Below, piece by piece: positions 8,470-17,128 of a stretch of 64,000 nucleotides of DNA (positions are counted from its first letter, which is position 1; each line of letters begins with the position of its first letter). The notes beneath the pieces are model-generated. The model ran no database searches and was not told the DNA's origin. It was given only the letters and a program-made list of their open reading frames with translations. This stretch comes from Gluconacetobacter johannae. GTDB taxonomy: Bacteria; Pseudomonadota; Alphaproteobacteria; Acetobacterales; Acetobacteraceae. The DNA lies in assembly GCF_025994435.1 (NCBI RefSeq), contig NZ_BAQK01000013.1, positions 45,052 to 109,051 of the forward strand. Direction: 5' to 3'. Made by a program: the position numbers and the translations under genes.

Positions 8470-9501
8470 TCAGCTCAACGGGACCATGGCCTCCCTGCGC
8501 TCCCGTTTTTCAGGAACCGTTTCAGTCTTCAGACGGTCGCGTATTCTAGCACTCATCCTCCGCTCCAACCCGCCGTAGCGCAGATTCAGCATTGCCGTGC
8601 CGCCCCCCACTGTCGGCACGGCGATGGTATTATTCAGTGAATGCCGAATGTATTCTTTACTTGCCAGATGCACGATGCCGACAGGCGGGTGCGGATAAAA
8701 CAGATTCACCAGCCGATCTGATTTTTCATCCAGCAGCCAGGGGCCGAGATAGTTATGCCCGTTGTCCAGAAACGTCACCCCCGCCCCGTCGATGTAGACC
8801 GTCAACGCAACGGCAAGCTGGTCCTGGGTGAAGATGACCCCCCCTCGCGCAATAATCGTCTTCTGCCATTTTCGAAACATATCCCAATGTGGGGCATCCC
8901 GCCGCAAGCAGAACACGCCCGTATTCAGAAGTGCCTTCACCCCTATACGCTTACGGATGGAAAAGGGGAGCCGAGCCCTGGTCGCGCTCTTGTACAGAAA
9001 CGACCTGACCTGCATCCACCCCGGCATGATCCATCGCACAGCCAGAATATCGGTCATCTTCGCCCCGATTTCCGGCACGATCGCAATAGTTCCCGTCGCG
9101 GCGGCCCCAAACAGACGTTCAATCGCCGCGACATCCTGTACCCAGGCATCCGCATCAATCCATAATAGGAGATCGAATTCGGGCAGAAGCCGGTCCAGCC
9201 ACAGCTTCGAGATATTGATCGCCAGGTTCGGACGGCGTGTCAGCGAGGCTTTGGAAAAGAAATCCGGCACAAAGGGCGTCACCGTGCTGACCCCCATGGA
9301 ATGGAACCAGGCAACATGCTCTGCGGACAGCCCGGCATCAAGTACGATTATAGAAAAATCAATGTCGCAATTTCGCAAAGATGAGACTAATTCACGGGTC
9401 AATTCAAAATAATTATCATCACACCCCGTGACAACAGCACGCCTATACACCACAAAGTCTCTCCCGGACAATTCCCGACCGACAACCTTGTGTTGACTCA
9501 A
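8470..9501 (-). CDS. glycosyltransferase with a DxD motif (GT8-like)
   Basis: A 343-residue protein with a GT-A type nucleotide-sugar-binding fold. It begins with VVTGCDDNYFELTRELVSSL and carries WIDADAW at 114-120 (Asp116, Asp118 as the metal-binding DxD). A later LNTGVF and a HLASKE segment also fit a GT8-like enzyme. It probably adds a sugar to a surface polysaccharide or lipopolysaccharide; donor and acceptor are unknown. The start is a TTG at 9501 with a strong AGGAG seven bases upstream; no ATG lies nearby in frame. GC content is lower than in the flanking core genes. Confidence 0.75.
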   Translation of the reverse strand: MSQHKVVGRELSGRDFVVYRRAVVTGCDDNYFELTRELVSSLRNCDIDFSIIVLDAGLSAEHVAWFHSMGVSTVTPFVPDFFSKASLTRRPNLAINISKLWLDRLLPEFDLLLWIDADAWVQDVAAIERLFGAAATGTIAIVPEIGAKMTDILAVRWIMPGWMQVRSFLYKSATRARLPFSIRKRIGVKALLNTGVFCLRRDAPHWDMFRKWQKTIIARGGVIFTQDQLAVALTVYIDGAGVTFLDNGHNYLGPWLLDEKSDRLVNLFYPHPPVGIVHLASKEYIRHSLNNTIAVPTVGGGTAMLNLRYGGLERRMSARIRDRLKTETVPEKRERREAMVPLS

Positions 9502-9837
9502 TTATATTCTCCTGTCTATCCGGCCAGCAGCATCGCAGACCATACGCCTTGAGTTCTCGGGATCTGTTGAGGACGGTTTCGGGAAGGAATCATCCCCGCT
9601 GACATGGAATCCCGGACATTCCCGCGGCAGGCAATACAGGCTCCTGTATGGACAAGGAACTTATCCGGCCCTCGACGGAAGACCAATCCAAAACCAGGCG
9701 TTCTGAAGTCATTCTCGGAACGAGCCGGAAATATATTTCATCCTTGATGAATGAATAATCGCTGACACAAACACGATCTTAGTGCCTGTGGGGCTTCGCC
9801 CTCGTCCTTTTCCTCATACCTGATGCGCGACAGGGGA
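9502..9837. other. 336-bp gene-free gap
   Basis: No convincing reading frame. It contains AGGAG for the TTG-started glycosyltransferase at its left edge, an AT-rich stretch at about 9730-9780, and near 9790-9806 a short GGGGCTTCGCCC-type hairpin followed by TCGTCCTTTT. That could be a weak plus-oriented terminator or a degenerate copy of the intergenic hairpin repeat. Confidence 0.4.
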
Positions 9838-11133
9838 TCAGAACAGAAACGGCCGGCGGATGCGGCGTTCGCCGTCGATGTCGCGCGAGGCCGCCAGTCC
9901 CCACCCCACCATCAGGAACACCCATCCCGCCGTCCGCACGGTGAACAATGCGCTATTGGAAGCGACCGGCCACAGCAGAACGCAACAGGTGACAAACAGC
10001 ATGGCCTGCTGCGGCGCTTCCGCAGGGGCCAGGGCCCGCATCATCCGCCCCAGCCACATCGCGACCAGCACCACGAAACAGGCCAGCCCGAGTAGTCCCG
10101 CAGTCGTCGCGACTTCCAGATAGAAGTTATGCGGATGGATATTGCACCCGCTTGCGATGTCCCGCGCCGCCAGGGGCCAGCCGAACGGGGCCAGACCATG
10201 GACATAGGCCGGATTGGCGCAGAAATCGCGAAACCCGTCGAACCCCATGCCCAGCCATGGATGATGCCGTATCATCACCGCCGCCCGAAGATAGATCTGG
10301 CCATAGGGCGTGTTGGGAAAGTCCTTCATTTGCGCCAGGAAATGCACCACCAGCTTCGCATAGGCCGGCGGCGACAGGACCGGCAGCAGGCAAAGCCCCA
10401 CCACCCCCGCCAGGGCCGCCGCAACGACCGGCCATCTTGTCCAGCGGACGATCAACGCCATAATCACCAGTCCCAGCCCAAACAACAGGCTGGGCATCCT
10501 TTGCCCGATCAGGATCATCGTCAGGACAAGGAATGCTATGCCGGCGGCGCCCGACAGCTTCCGCCCCCATTCCCGGGCCTCCAGGCGACGGACGGCGTAG
10601 ATCATCAGGCCGGGAAAGACCACGATCTGCAACGCGACACCGGCACGGGGCTTGTAGAACGGCCCGGTCAGCGCTCCATCCATCCAGCGCGGATAGCCCC
10701 AGATATTCCGGCCCACCAGATATTGCTGCCAGCATTCAACGACGATCCAGACCGCCGCCACACCGACCACCAGCCCCAGCCAGCGCCGCGACCGCGCGTC
10801 GCGCAGCACCCAATGCTCCAGCGCGGCAGCGAACAGAAAAAATCGGCCAATAACAAGAGATTCCGAAACAGAATGGGCGGATCCGTTCACGATCGACGAC
10901 AGCACAGCCAGCGCCCAGAACAGCATCGCGACGGGGAACCAGCCCCGACGCCACCAGGCGCCATCCCGCGTCATCGCGCAATGCGCCAGGAACAGGATCC
11001 CGACCCCCGAAATGATACCGTCGGAAATCGCACGCCCACGCAACTGAAAGAACGGCAGGGTCAGGGTCATCGTGAGCGCCAGCCAGCCAATGAACCGATC
11101 GACCGTCCTGCCCCGCAATTTCGTCTTCTCCAC
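9838..11133 (-). CDS. O-antigen ligase/polymerase-like membrane protein (Wzy_C)
   Basis: About 431 residues with 10-12 hydrophobic helices and the Wzy_C/O-antigen ligase core. The large periplasmic loop holds HHPWLGMGFDGF and ends with NIHPHNFYLEVATTAG, the conserved H-x-H-N region. Such enzymes join glycan to lipid A core, polymerise repeat units or glycosylate proteins. I prefer the GTG at 11133, which has GGAG five bases upstream; a GTG at 11211 would add 26 residues with no ribosome site. It probably belongs with the nearby glycosyltransferase, GtrA and methyltransferase genes. Confidence 0.8.
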   Translation of the reverse strand: MEKTKLRGRTVDRFIGWLALTMTLTLPFFQLRGRAISDGIISGVGILFLAHCAMTRDGAWWRRGWFPVAMLFWALAVLSSIVNGSAHSVSESLVIGRFFLFAAALEHWVLRDARSRRWLGLVVGVAAVWIVVECWQQYLVGRNIWGYPRWMDGALTGPFYKPRAGVALQIVVFPGLMIYAVRRLEAREWGRKLSGAAGIAFLVLTMILIGQRMPSLLFGLGLVIMALIVRWTRWPVVAAALAGVVGLCLLPVLSPPAYAKLVVHFLAQMKDFPNTPYGQIYLRAAVMIRHHPWLGMGFDGFRDFCANPAYVHGLAPFGWPLAARDIASGCNIHPHNFYLEVATTAGLLGLACFVVLVAMWLGRMMRALAPAEAPQQAMLFVTCCVLLWPVASNSALFTVRTAGWVFLMVGWGLAASRDIDGERRIRRPFLF

Positions 11134-11211
11134 GATCACTCCACAGACACGACCCAGACAAGCTGGCGATTCCGCCCAGTCTGCCGCATCACCATCATTC
11201 TGTTCGGACAC

Positions 11212-11468
11212 ATGAACGTCAGTTGAACCCGGCCCCGGCTACGCCGTTACATATCGTAATAATAATCACGCGAGCACATCATGGGACGTTTACTGATCGC
11301 CATCATCGGTACCATTCGCATGAACCGCCTTCACTATAGAGAATGAAGGATTTCGACATGACAAGGCCGGGCACATTGCCCGATCTTCGGAAGCAGCGCA
11401 TGGCGGTACAGGCGCTGATCCGACCGATAGCCTCTGTCGTCGATATTCGAATGTTCGGAAAGGAAACT
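11212..11468. other. gap between the ligase gene and tRNA-Ser
   Basis: About 257 bp, moderately AT-rich at 11240-11350. A minus-strand open frame runs through it out of the tRNA gene but has no start, ribosome site or recognisable similarity. No integrase remnant or direct repeat of the tRNA 3' end could be seen by eye. Confidence 0.4.
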
Positions 11469-11560
11469 GGCGGAGGGGATGGGATTCGAACCCACGGTAC
11501 GGCTTGACACCGTACAACGGTTTAGCAAACCGCCGCCTTCAGCCACTCGGCCACCCCTCC
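11469..11560 (-). tRNA. tRNA-Ser(GCU)
   Basis: A class II tRNA with an acceptor stem GGAGGGG/CCCCTCC, an anticodon loop containing GCT, a long variable arm (GTACGGTG and its complement) and a T-loop GGTTCGAATCC. CCA is encoded (11469-11471). It reads AGC and AGU serine codons. No clear promoter of the type seen before the other tRNAs here. Confidence 0.95.
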
Positions 11561-11654
11561 GCCGAAGAGCGTGTTTTTCACACGGCGTTTGCAGCGCTGC
11601 TTGTAGACCGTCACCACAGCGCCGTCAAACCCGAAACCCGCCCCGACCGGCCAG

Positions 11655-13103
11655 TTACAGAACTTTCTTCAGGGCCGCGTTCACCAGTGCCGGATTCCCC
11701 TTGCCGGCCATGGCTTTCATGACCTGACCGACGAAGAATCCGAACAATTTATCCTTGCCGGACCGGTATTCGGCCAGCTTGTCCTGGTTCGCATCCAGCA
11801 CCGCCTGCACGGCGGCGTCGATCGCGCCGGTGTCGGTGACCTGCCGCAGGCCCCGGCGCTCGACCACGGCGGCCGCCGATTCGCCGCTCTCCAGCATGTC
11901 CTCGAACACCTCCTTGGCGATCTTGCCGTTGATCGTCCCGTCGGTAATCAGGTCCAGCATGCCGCCCAGCCCCTCGGCGGTGATGGGGCTGTCCTGGATG
12001 GTCCGGCCGGTGCGGTTCAGGGCGGCAAAGAAATCGCCGATCACCCAATTGGCCGCCAGGCGCGGGTCGCGGCCCCGGGCCACCGTCTCGTAGAAATCGG
12101 CCGTCGCCTGTTCGGCCACCAGCACGCCGGCGTCGTAGCGCGGAATGCCATATTCGTCCTGGAACCTCTGGCGCTTGGCGTCGGGCAGTTCCGGCAGGGC
12201 GGCATCCAGCGATTCGACCCAGGCTTCCTCGACCACCAGCGGCAACAGGTCCGGATCGGGGAAATAGCGATAGTCGTGCGCGTCTTCCTTGCTGCGTAGC
12301 GACCGCGTCTCGCCGCGCGCCGGATCGAACAGGCGGGTTTCCTGATCGACCGATCCGCCGCTCTCCCAGATCTCCACCTGGCGGGCGGCCTCGATTTCGA
12401 TCGCCTGCATCACGTAGCGAATCGAGTTCACGTTCTTGATCTCGCAGCGGGTACGGAACGGCTCGCCGGCCTTGCGGACGGACACGTTCACGTCGGCGCG
12501 CATGGAGCCTTCCTCCATATTGCCGTCGCACGTGCCCAGATAACGCAGGATCATACGCAGCTTGCGTAGATAGGCCCCGGCTTCCTCGGGCATGCGGATA
12601 TCGGGTTCACTGACGATTTCCATCAGCGCGACGCCCGCGCGATTCAGGTCGATGAAGGAGCGCGTGGGGTCCTGGTCATGCATCGACTTGCCGGCATCCT
12701 GCTCCAGATGCAGGCGGGTGATGCCGATGGTCCGGATCGACCCGTCGGCCAGTTCGATCTCCACCGCGCCCTCGCCGACGATCGGATGGGTGAACTGGCT
12801 GATCTGGTAGCCCGTCGGCAGATCGGCGTAGAAATAGTTCTTGCGGTCGAATCGGCTCTCGAGGTTGATGCGCGCCTTCAGCCCCAGCCCGGTGCGGACC
12901 GCCTGCGCCACGCATTCGCGGTTGATGACCGGCAGCATGCCGGGAAAACCCGCGTCCACCAGGCTGACATGCGTGTTCGGCTCGCCGCCATAGGAGGCCG
13001 AGGCACCGGAAAACAGCTTGGACTGGCTGATGACCTGGGCATGGACTTCCAGCCCGACGACCAGTTCCCAGGGGCCGGTCCGCCCTTCGATCACATAGCT
13101 CAT
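11655..13103 (-). CDS. gatB: Asp/Glu-tRNA amidotransferase subunit B
   Basis: 482 residues. The GatB/Yqey protein binds misacylated Asp-tRNAAsn or Glu-tRNAGln and catalyses phosphorylation and amidation within GatCAB. Marks are GLEVHAQ near the N-terminus, the YFYADLPTGYQISQF segment, the signature IDLNRAGVALMEIV and the helical plus YqeY tail domain at the C-terminus. The ATG at 13103 shares one base with the gatA stop (TGATG); a GTG at 13106 is the alternative. It is last in the gatC-gatA-gatB operon. Confidence 0.97.
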   Translation of the reverse strand: MSYVIEGRTGPWELVVGLEVHAQVISQSKLFSGASASYGGEPNTHVSLVDAGFPGMLPVINRECVAQAVRTGLGLKARINLESRFDRKNYFYADLPTGYQISQFTHPIVGEGAVEIELADGSIRTIGITRLHLEQDAGKSMHDQDPTRSFIDLNRAGVALMEIVSEPDIRMPEEAGAYLRKLRMILRYLGTCDGNMEEGSMRADVNVSVRKAGEPFRTRCEIKNVNSIRYVMQAIEIEAARQVEIWESGGSVDQETRLFDPARGETRSLRSKEDAHDYRYFPDPDLLPLVVEEAWVESLDAALPELPDAKRQRFQDEYGIPRYDAGVLVAEQATADFYETVARGRDPRLAANWVIGDFFAALNRTGRTIQDSPITAEGLGGMLDLITDGTINGKIAKEVFEDMLESGESAAAVVERRGLRQVTDTGAIDAAVQAVLDANQDKLAEYRSGKDKLFGFFVGQVMKAMAGKGNPALVNAALKKVL

Positions 13104-14587
13104 CACACCACCTCCGCACGGACCGCCGGACGGTGCGTGAAGGACGCCGCCCGTTCGATGGCGCTGGCGGCCGCCAGGACCGATTCCTCGTCGAACGACC
13201 GGCCGATGATCTGCAGGCCCAGCGGCAGCCCGCTGGCGCTCAGCCCCGCCGGGACCGACATCGCGGGCACGCCGGCCATGCTGGCCGGGACGGTGAATAC
13301 GTCGTTCAGATACATCTGCACCGGATCGTCCATCTTTTCCCCCTGCGCGAAGGCCGGGGACGGCGCCGTCGGCGTCAGCAGCACGTCGACCTGCTGGAAC
13401 GCACGCTCGAAATCCCGCCGGATCAGGTTCCGCACCTTCTGCGCCCGCAGGTAATACGCATCGTAATATCCGGCCGACAGGACGTAGGTTCCCATCATGA
13501 TCCGCCGGCGGACCTCCGCCCCGAATCCGGCGCGCCGGGTCGCCTCGTACTGCTCGTCCAGCGACGGGGCCGGCACCCGGCGTCCGAAGCGCACGCCGTC
13601 ATAGCGCGCCAGGTTCGACGAACATTCGGCCGGCGCCACGATATAATAGGTCGCCAGGCCGTACTTGGTGTAGGGCAGCGACACCTCGACGATCTCGCAT
13701 CCCGCGTCGCGCAGCCAGGCGATGCCCTTGTCCCACGCGGCCTCGATTTCCGCCGGCATGCCCGCCACGCGGTATTCGGCGGGAATGCCCACCTTCATGC
13801 CCTTCAGGTCGCGGCCGCAGGCGGCGCGGTAATCGGGCACCGGGCAATCGACGCTGGTGCTGTCGCGGGGGTCGAACCCCGCCATCGACTGCAGCAGGAT
13901 GGCGCAATCCTCGACCGTGCGGGCCATCGGCCCCGCCTGGTCCAGGGAACTGGCGAAGGCGATGGTGCCCCAGCGGCTGCACCGCCCATAGGTCGGCTTG
14001 ATGCCCGCGATTCCGCAATAGGACGCCGGCTGGCGGATCGAACCGCCGGTGTCGGTGCCCGTGGCCCCCATCACCAGGCTGGCCGCTACCGCCGCCGCCG
14101 ACCCGCCGGACGAACCGCCGGGAACCAGGACGGTGTCCGCGTCGCCCGCGCGCTTCCACGGATTTTCCACCGCGCCGAAAGCCGAATTGATGTTGGCCGA
14201 ACCCATCGCGAATTCGTCCAGGTTGGTCTTGCCCGCGAACACCGCGCCGTCGCGCAGCAGGTTCGCCGTCACCGTGCTTTCATACGGCGGCACGAAATTT
14301 TCCAGCATCCGGCTGGCGGCCGTCGTCCGCACCCCGTCGGTGCAGAACAGGTCCTTGATGCCCAGCGGAATGCCCGTCAGCGGCGCGGCCTCGCCCTTGG
14401 CCAGCACGGCGTCCGCGCGACGCGCGGCGTCCATCGCCTGGTCCGCCGTCACGGTAATGAAGGCGTTCAGCCGCCCGTTCAGCCGTTCGATGGCGGCAAC
14501 ATGCGCGCCGACCAGTTCGACCGCCGAGAAATCGCGCCGTTTCAACCCGGCCTGGGCCGCGGCGATCGTCAGTTCGGTCAGCATCAT
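13103..14587 (-). CDS. gatA: Asp/Glu-tRNA amidotransferase subunit A
   Basis: A 494-residue amidase-signature enzyme that releases ammonia from glutamine for GatB. The Ser-cisSer-Lys triad is present: Lys78 in IPLGIKDLF, the cis-Ser in GGSSGGSA (157-164), and the nucleophile Ser183 in TDTGGSIRQPAS. Length is typical (480-495). The start overlaps the gatC stop (ATGA at 14587, or a second ATG at 14584). All three subunits are encoded together, so transamidation of Asn and/or Gln tRNA is expected. Confidence 0.97.
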   Translation of the reverse strand: MMLTELTIAAAQAGLKRRDFSAVELVGAHVAAIERLNGRLNAFITVTADQAMDAARRADAVLAKGEAAPLTGIPLGIKDLFCTDGVRTTAASRMLENFVPPYESTVTANLLRDGAVFAGKTNLDEFAMGSANINSAFGAVENPWKRAGDADTVLVPGGSSGGSAAAVAASLVMGATGTDTGGSIRQPASYCGIAGIKPTYGRCSRWGTIAFASSLDQAGPMARTVEDCAILLQSMAGFDPRDSTSVDCPVPDYRAACGRDLKGMKVGIPAEYRVAGMPAEIEAAWDKGIAWLRDAGCEIVEVSLPYTKYGLATYYIVAPAECSSNLARYDGVRFGRRVPAPSLDEQYEATRRAGFGAEVRRRIMMGTYVLSAGYYDAYYLRAQKVRNLIRRDFERAFQQVDVLLTPTAPSPAFAQGEKMDDPVQMYLNDVFTVPASMAGVPAMSVPAGLSASGLPLGLQIIGRSFDEESVLAAASAIERAASFTHRPAVRAEVV

Positions 14588-14871
14588 TCCACCACCTTCG
14601 GCACGGTATAAAACGGCCCCGCCGCATCCGGCGCGTTGGACAGGACGGCGTCGCGCGCGTCCCCGTCCGTCACCACGTCGTCGCGCATGCGTAACGCCGC
14701 ATGCCCGGTGCCCACCATCGGTTCCACACCGTCGATGTCGACCTCGTTCAACTGCTCGATCCAGCCGAGAATTCCGTTGAGTTCGCCCTGAAGGGCATGC
14801 AGGTCGGATTCGTCGATTCCTATCCGTGCCAGTCTGGCGATACGACGGACGGTCGCGGGATCAAGCGACAT
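14584..14871 (-). CDS. gatC: Asp/Glu-tRNA amidotransferase subunit C
   Basis: A 95-residue small subunit that wraps around GatA and stabilises the GatCAB complex. It has the standard opening SLDPATVRRIARLARIGI and the C-terminal FYTVPKVVE. The ATG at 14871 gives the normal family length and has GGAAAG nine bases upstream; the longer upstream frame would add a non-homologous extension. First gene of gatCAB, divergent from ruvX across 75 bp. Confidence 0.95.
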   Translation of the reverse strand: MSLDPATVRRIARLARIGIDESDLHALQGELNGILGWIEQLNEVDIDGVEPMVGTGHAALRMRDDVVTDGDARDAVLSNAPDAAGPFYTVPKVVE

Positions 14872-14946
14872 GAAGCATAACTTTCCATCATGACTTGGGG
14901 GGAATAACCTGCCGGGCAGGACAACGCGCGGACCATAGACCCAGAC

Positions 14947-15411
14947 ATGCCCCTGTTCAACATGCACCAGATCCGCGCCCAACTGGGCCGCGACCAGCGC
15001 CTGCTGGGCCTCGACCCCGGCCAGAAGACGATCGGCCTGGCCCTGTCGGACGTCTCGCTGATACTGGCATCGCCTTATGGCACGCTGCGGCGCGGCAAGC
15101 TGTCCGCCATGGCGGTGGAAATCCGCCGCATCGCCGCGCGCGAGGATGTGGGCGCCCTGGTGTCGGGCCTGCCGCTGTCCCTGGACGGCAGCTTCGGGCC
15201 GGCGGCCCAGGCGGCGCGCGACTGGATGATATCCCTGTCCGAGCAGACCGGCCTGCCCGCCGCGATGTGGGACGAACGCCTGTCGTCCAGCGCCGTCAAC
15301 CGGATGCTGGTGCAGGATGCCGACGTCAGCCGCCGGCGCCGCGCCGAACTGGTGGACAAGCTGGCGGCGTCCTACATGCTGCAGGGCGCGCTGGACGCGA
15401 CCGCATCCTGA
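14947..15411 (+). CDS. ruvX: Holliday junction resolvase-like RuvX (YqgF)
   Basis: A 154-residue RNase H-like nuclease. The first catalytic Asp is in LLGLDPGQKTIGLALSD (Asp23). VSGLPLSLDGS, WDERLSS and the C-terminal VDKLAASYMLQ segment are family marks. YqgF proteins process 16S rRNA 5' ends and may resolve Holliday junctions. It is a single gene divergent from gatCAB, an arrangement seen in other Rhodospirillales. Confidence 0.93.
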   Translation: MPLFNMHQIRAQLGRDQRLLGLDPGQKTIGLALSDVSLILASPYGTLRRGKLSAMAVEIRRIAAREDVGALVSGLPLSLDGSFGPAAQAARDWMISLSEQTGLPAAMWDERLSSSAVNRMLVQDADVSRRRRAELVDKLAASYMLQGALDATAS

Positions 15412-15476
15412 CGCCGCCGCACGCGCCGGCGCGGCAGGGTGACATGGATCTGTTTTTCAGGAAGAAGGCCGAAGGA

Positions 15477-15552
15477 TGGTGGGCGCAACAGGGATTGAAC
15501 CTGTGACCCCTACCATGTCAAGGTAGTGCTCTACCGCTGAGCTATGCGCCCA
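15477..15552 (-). tRNA. tRNA-Val(GAC)
   Basis: A 76-nt cloverleaf with encoded CCA (15477-15479), acceptor TGGGCGC/GCGCCCA, anticodon loop TTGACAT (GAC) and T-arm CAGGTTCAATCC. It reads GUC and GUU. A promoter lies 18 bp upstream. Confidence 0.96.
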
Positions 15553-15569
15553 TCCGTTCGGTGAACAGG

Positions 15570-15598
15570 CTTCTAGCCGGGCTGGCGGCGTTGTGCAA
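15570..15598 (-). promoter_or_regulatory. promoter of tRNA-Val(GAC)
   Basis: -35 TTGCAC (15593-15598) and -10 TAGAAG (15570-15575) separated by 17 bp. Initiation about 7 bp on would leave a leader of roughly 10 nt before the tRNA. Four tRNA promoters in the window share this layout. Confidence 0.65.
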
Positions 15599-15673
15599 CC
15601 CGTCCGTGCGGAAAAAATGAAATCATCCCTCCGTTTTGACGAAGCGCCTGATAACATGGGATAACTTCCCGAA

Positions 15674-16561
15674 ATGGTTGCCAGTTCTGCCCTGGATGAC
15701 GCCCACCCCGCGCCATTTGTGGTGACGCCGCCGCGCGCGGCGGCGCTGCCCCTGGTGGTCGCCTCGCCGCATTCCGGACGCGCCTATCCGGACGCCTTCC
15801 TTGCGATGTCGCGCCTGGACCGCGCCATTCTGCGCCGCAGCGAAGATTTCCATGTCGACGAGTTGCTGGACCGGGCGCCGGACCTGGGGGCCAGCCTGAT
15901 CTGCGCGATCTTTCCGCGCATCTATTGCGATCCCAACCGCGAGGCATGGGAACTGGACCCCACGATGTTCAGCGACCCCTTGCCCGACGGGTGCAACAGC
16001 ACGACCCCCCGGGTCCGCGCGGGGCTGGGGACCATCCCGCGCCTGTCGGCCACCGGCGCGCCGGTCTATCGCGGGCGCCTCCCGTTCGCCGAGGCACGCG
16101 AACGGATCCGCACATGCTGGGCGCCCTACCACGCCGCCCTGTCGGCGCTGATCGACGCGGCAGTCGCCGCCCAGGGCGTCTGCCTGCTGGTCGATTGCCA
16201 TTCCATGCCCGGCCCGGCGGGTCGCAACGCGCCGGATTTCATCCTGGGCGACGCCTGGGGCACGTCATGCGCGCCGGCTATCACCGCCGCCGCCGAAACC
16301 GCCCTGCGCGCACGGGGGTTTGGCGCCTGCCGCAACACCCCCTACGCCGGGGGCTACGTCACACGCCATTACGGCCGCCCCCGCGAAGGGGTACACGCCT
16401 TGCAGGTCGAGATCAGCCGCGCGCTGTACATGGACGAGGCGCGGCTGGAAAAGGGCGACGGATTCGCCGTGATCCGGGCCGTGCTGACCGGCCTGCTGCG
16501 CGACCTGGCGGCGGCAACGGAACAGCTGGTCCGCGACAGGGCCCCCACCCTGTCGTCCTGA
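15674..16561 (+). CDS. N-formylglutamate amidohydrolase family protein
   Basis: A 295-residue FGase-family enzyme (pfam N-formylglutamate amidohydrolase). Conserved points are VASPHSGRAYP near 32-42, the RSEDFHVDEL segment, DPNREAWELDP and the metal-site-like LVDCHSMPG near residue 180. The family hydrolyses N-formylglutamate in histidine breakdown or related N-acyl amino acids. No hut genes are nearby, so the substrate is unsure. It is a single gene between two tRNA-Val genes, converging on the yidB-like gene. Confidence 0.85.
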   Translation: MVASSALDDAHPAPFVVTPPRAAALPLVVASPHSGRAYPDAFLAMSRLDRAILRRSEDFHVDELLDRAPDLGASLICAIFPRIYCDPNREAWELDPTMFSDPLPDGCNSTTPRVRAGLGTIPRLSATGAPVYRGRLPFAEARERIRTCWAPYHAALSALIDAAVAAQGVCLLVDCHSMPGPAGRNAPDFILGDAWGTSCAPAITAAAETALRARGFGACRNTPYAGGYVTRHYGRPREGVHALQVEISRALYMDEARLEKGDGFAVIRAVLTGLLRDLAAATEQLVRDRAPTLSS

Positions 16562-16579
16562 GAAGCTCCGACGTGGCGG

Positions 16580-16939
16580 TCAGCCCGCCTTCGGCGGCTC
16601 GCCCGACGGGGTCTGCCGATCCACGGCGGCGGGCAGGAACTGCGCCAGCGCCGGCAGGATGGTCGATGCCGGCAACCCGGTCCGGTCCGCCAGCGCCTGC
16701 ACCTGCTGGCTGGACAGGATCGAGCGCAATTCGTCGGCCGAAATCGGCAAATTCTGGCCGCTCCCGATCCACGACCTGACCTTGTCCCCCAGACCGGCCT
16801 GTTCGGCCTGGGCCATCAGGCTGGAAATCCCCTGCGCCGACGTCAGTTCGGCCAGGTGCTGATGCAGCTTGTCCGTCAGTCCGGTGCTGTCGGCCAGTTC
16901 CGTTACCTTGTTGAGCAGTCCGTCGAATATTCCGGGCAT
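16580..16939 (-). CDS. YidB/DUF937-family protein
   Basis: A 119-residue helical protein with a YidB-like pattern: alternating short helices with GLGDKVRSWIGSGQN and a C-terminal domain of the form SAQQVQALADRTGLP that ends LPALAQFLPAAVD. The function of the family is not established. No membrane segment or signal is present. It converges with the upstream FGase gene (18 bp between stops). The start is at MPGIFDGL. Confidence 0.8.
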   Translation of the reverse strand: MPGIFDGLLNKVTELADSTGLTDKLHQHLAELTSAQGISSLMAQAEQAGLGDKVRSWIGSGQNLPISADELRSILSSQQVQALADRTGLPASTILPALAQFLPAAVDRQTPSGEPPKAG

Positions 16940-17012
16940 TGTTCACCTGGCCTTTCCTGGTCGCATTCCCTGTGACAGGGCCATTATGGAGCAGCCCGCC
17001 GGGAATCAGGAC

Positions 17013-17039
17013 AAAAAAAAAGCGGTGCCGAGGCACCGC
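17013..17039 (-). terminator. intrinsic terminator of the small RNA
   Basis: A perfect 8-bp stem GCGGTGCC/GGCACCGC (17022-17039) with a 2-nt spacer at its tip, so the loop in practice takes the terminal pairs. On the minus strand it is followed by nine Ts (17013-17021). Confidence 0.9.
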
Positions 17040-17094
17040 CAAGTTTAGGGAGGAAACGTCCAAGAAGCAGCTGCACATCGCAACACTGCAACTC
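17013..17094 (-). ncRNA. candidate suhB/mmgR (alpha-r8) family small RNA
   Basis: A self-contained minus-strand unit. A promoter (17099-17128) is followed by about 80 nt of transcript: first a hairpin with AGTTGCA/TGCAGCT arms, then the single-stranded core with TTTCCTCCCT (an anti-Shine-Dalgarno-like stretch), then a perfect 8-bp terminator stem and nine Ts. The size, order of elements and the TTTCCTCCCT core fit what I recall of the alphaproteobacterial alpha-r8 family (MmgR of Sinorhizobium, Rfam suhB), Hfq-linked trans-acting RNAs. The family assignment is from memory of the motif; the promoter-to-terminator unit is seen directly. Confidence 0.7.
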
Positions 17095-17098
17095 CCCG

Positions 17099-17128
17099 AT
17101 AGGAGCCTCAATCACATTTAAGTGTCAA
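17099..17128 (-). promoter_or_regulatory. promoter of the small RNA
   Basis: Consensus -35 TTGACA (17123-17128) and -10-like TCCTAT (17099-17104) with an 18-bp spacer. Initiation would fall near 17092-17095, giving an RNA of about 80 nt. Confidence 0.65.

Noticed and set aside
11290..11546. Short minus-strand frames across and below tRNA-Ser, considered as an integrase or transposase remnant
   Set aside because: They run through the tRNA itself, lack a ribosome site and show no recognisable recombinase motif.
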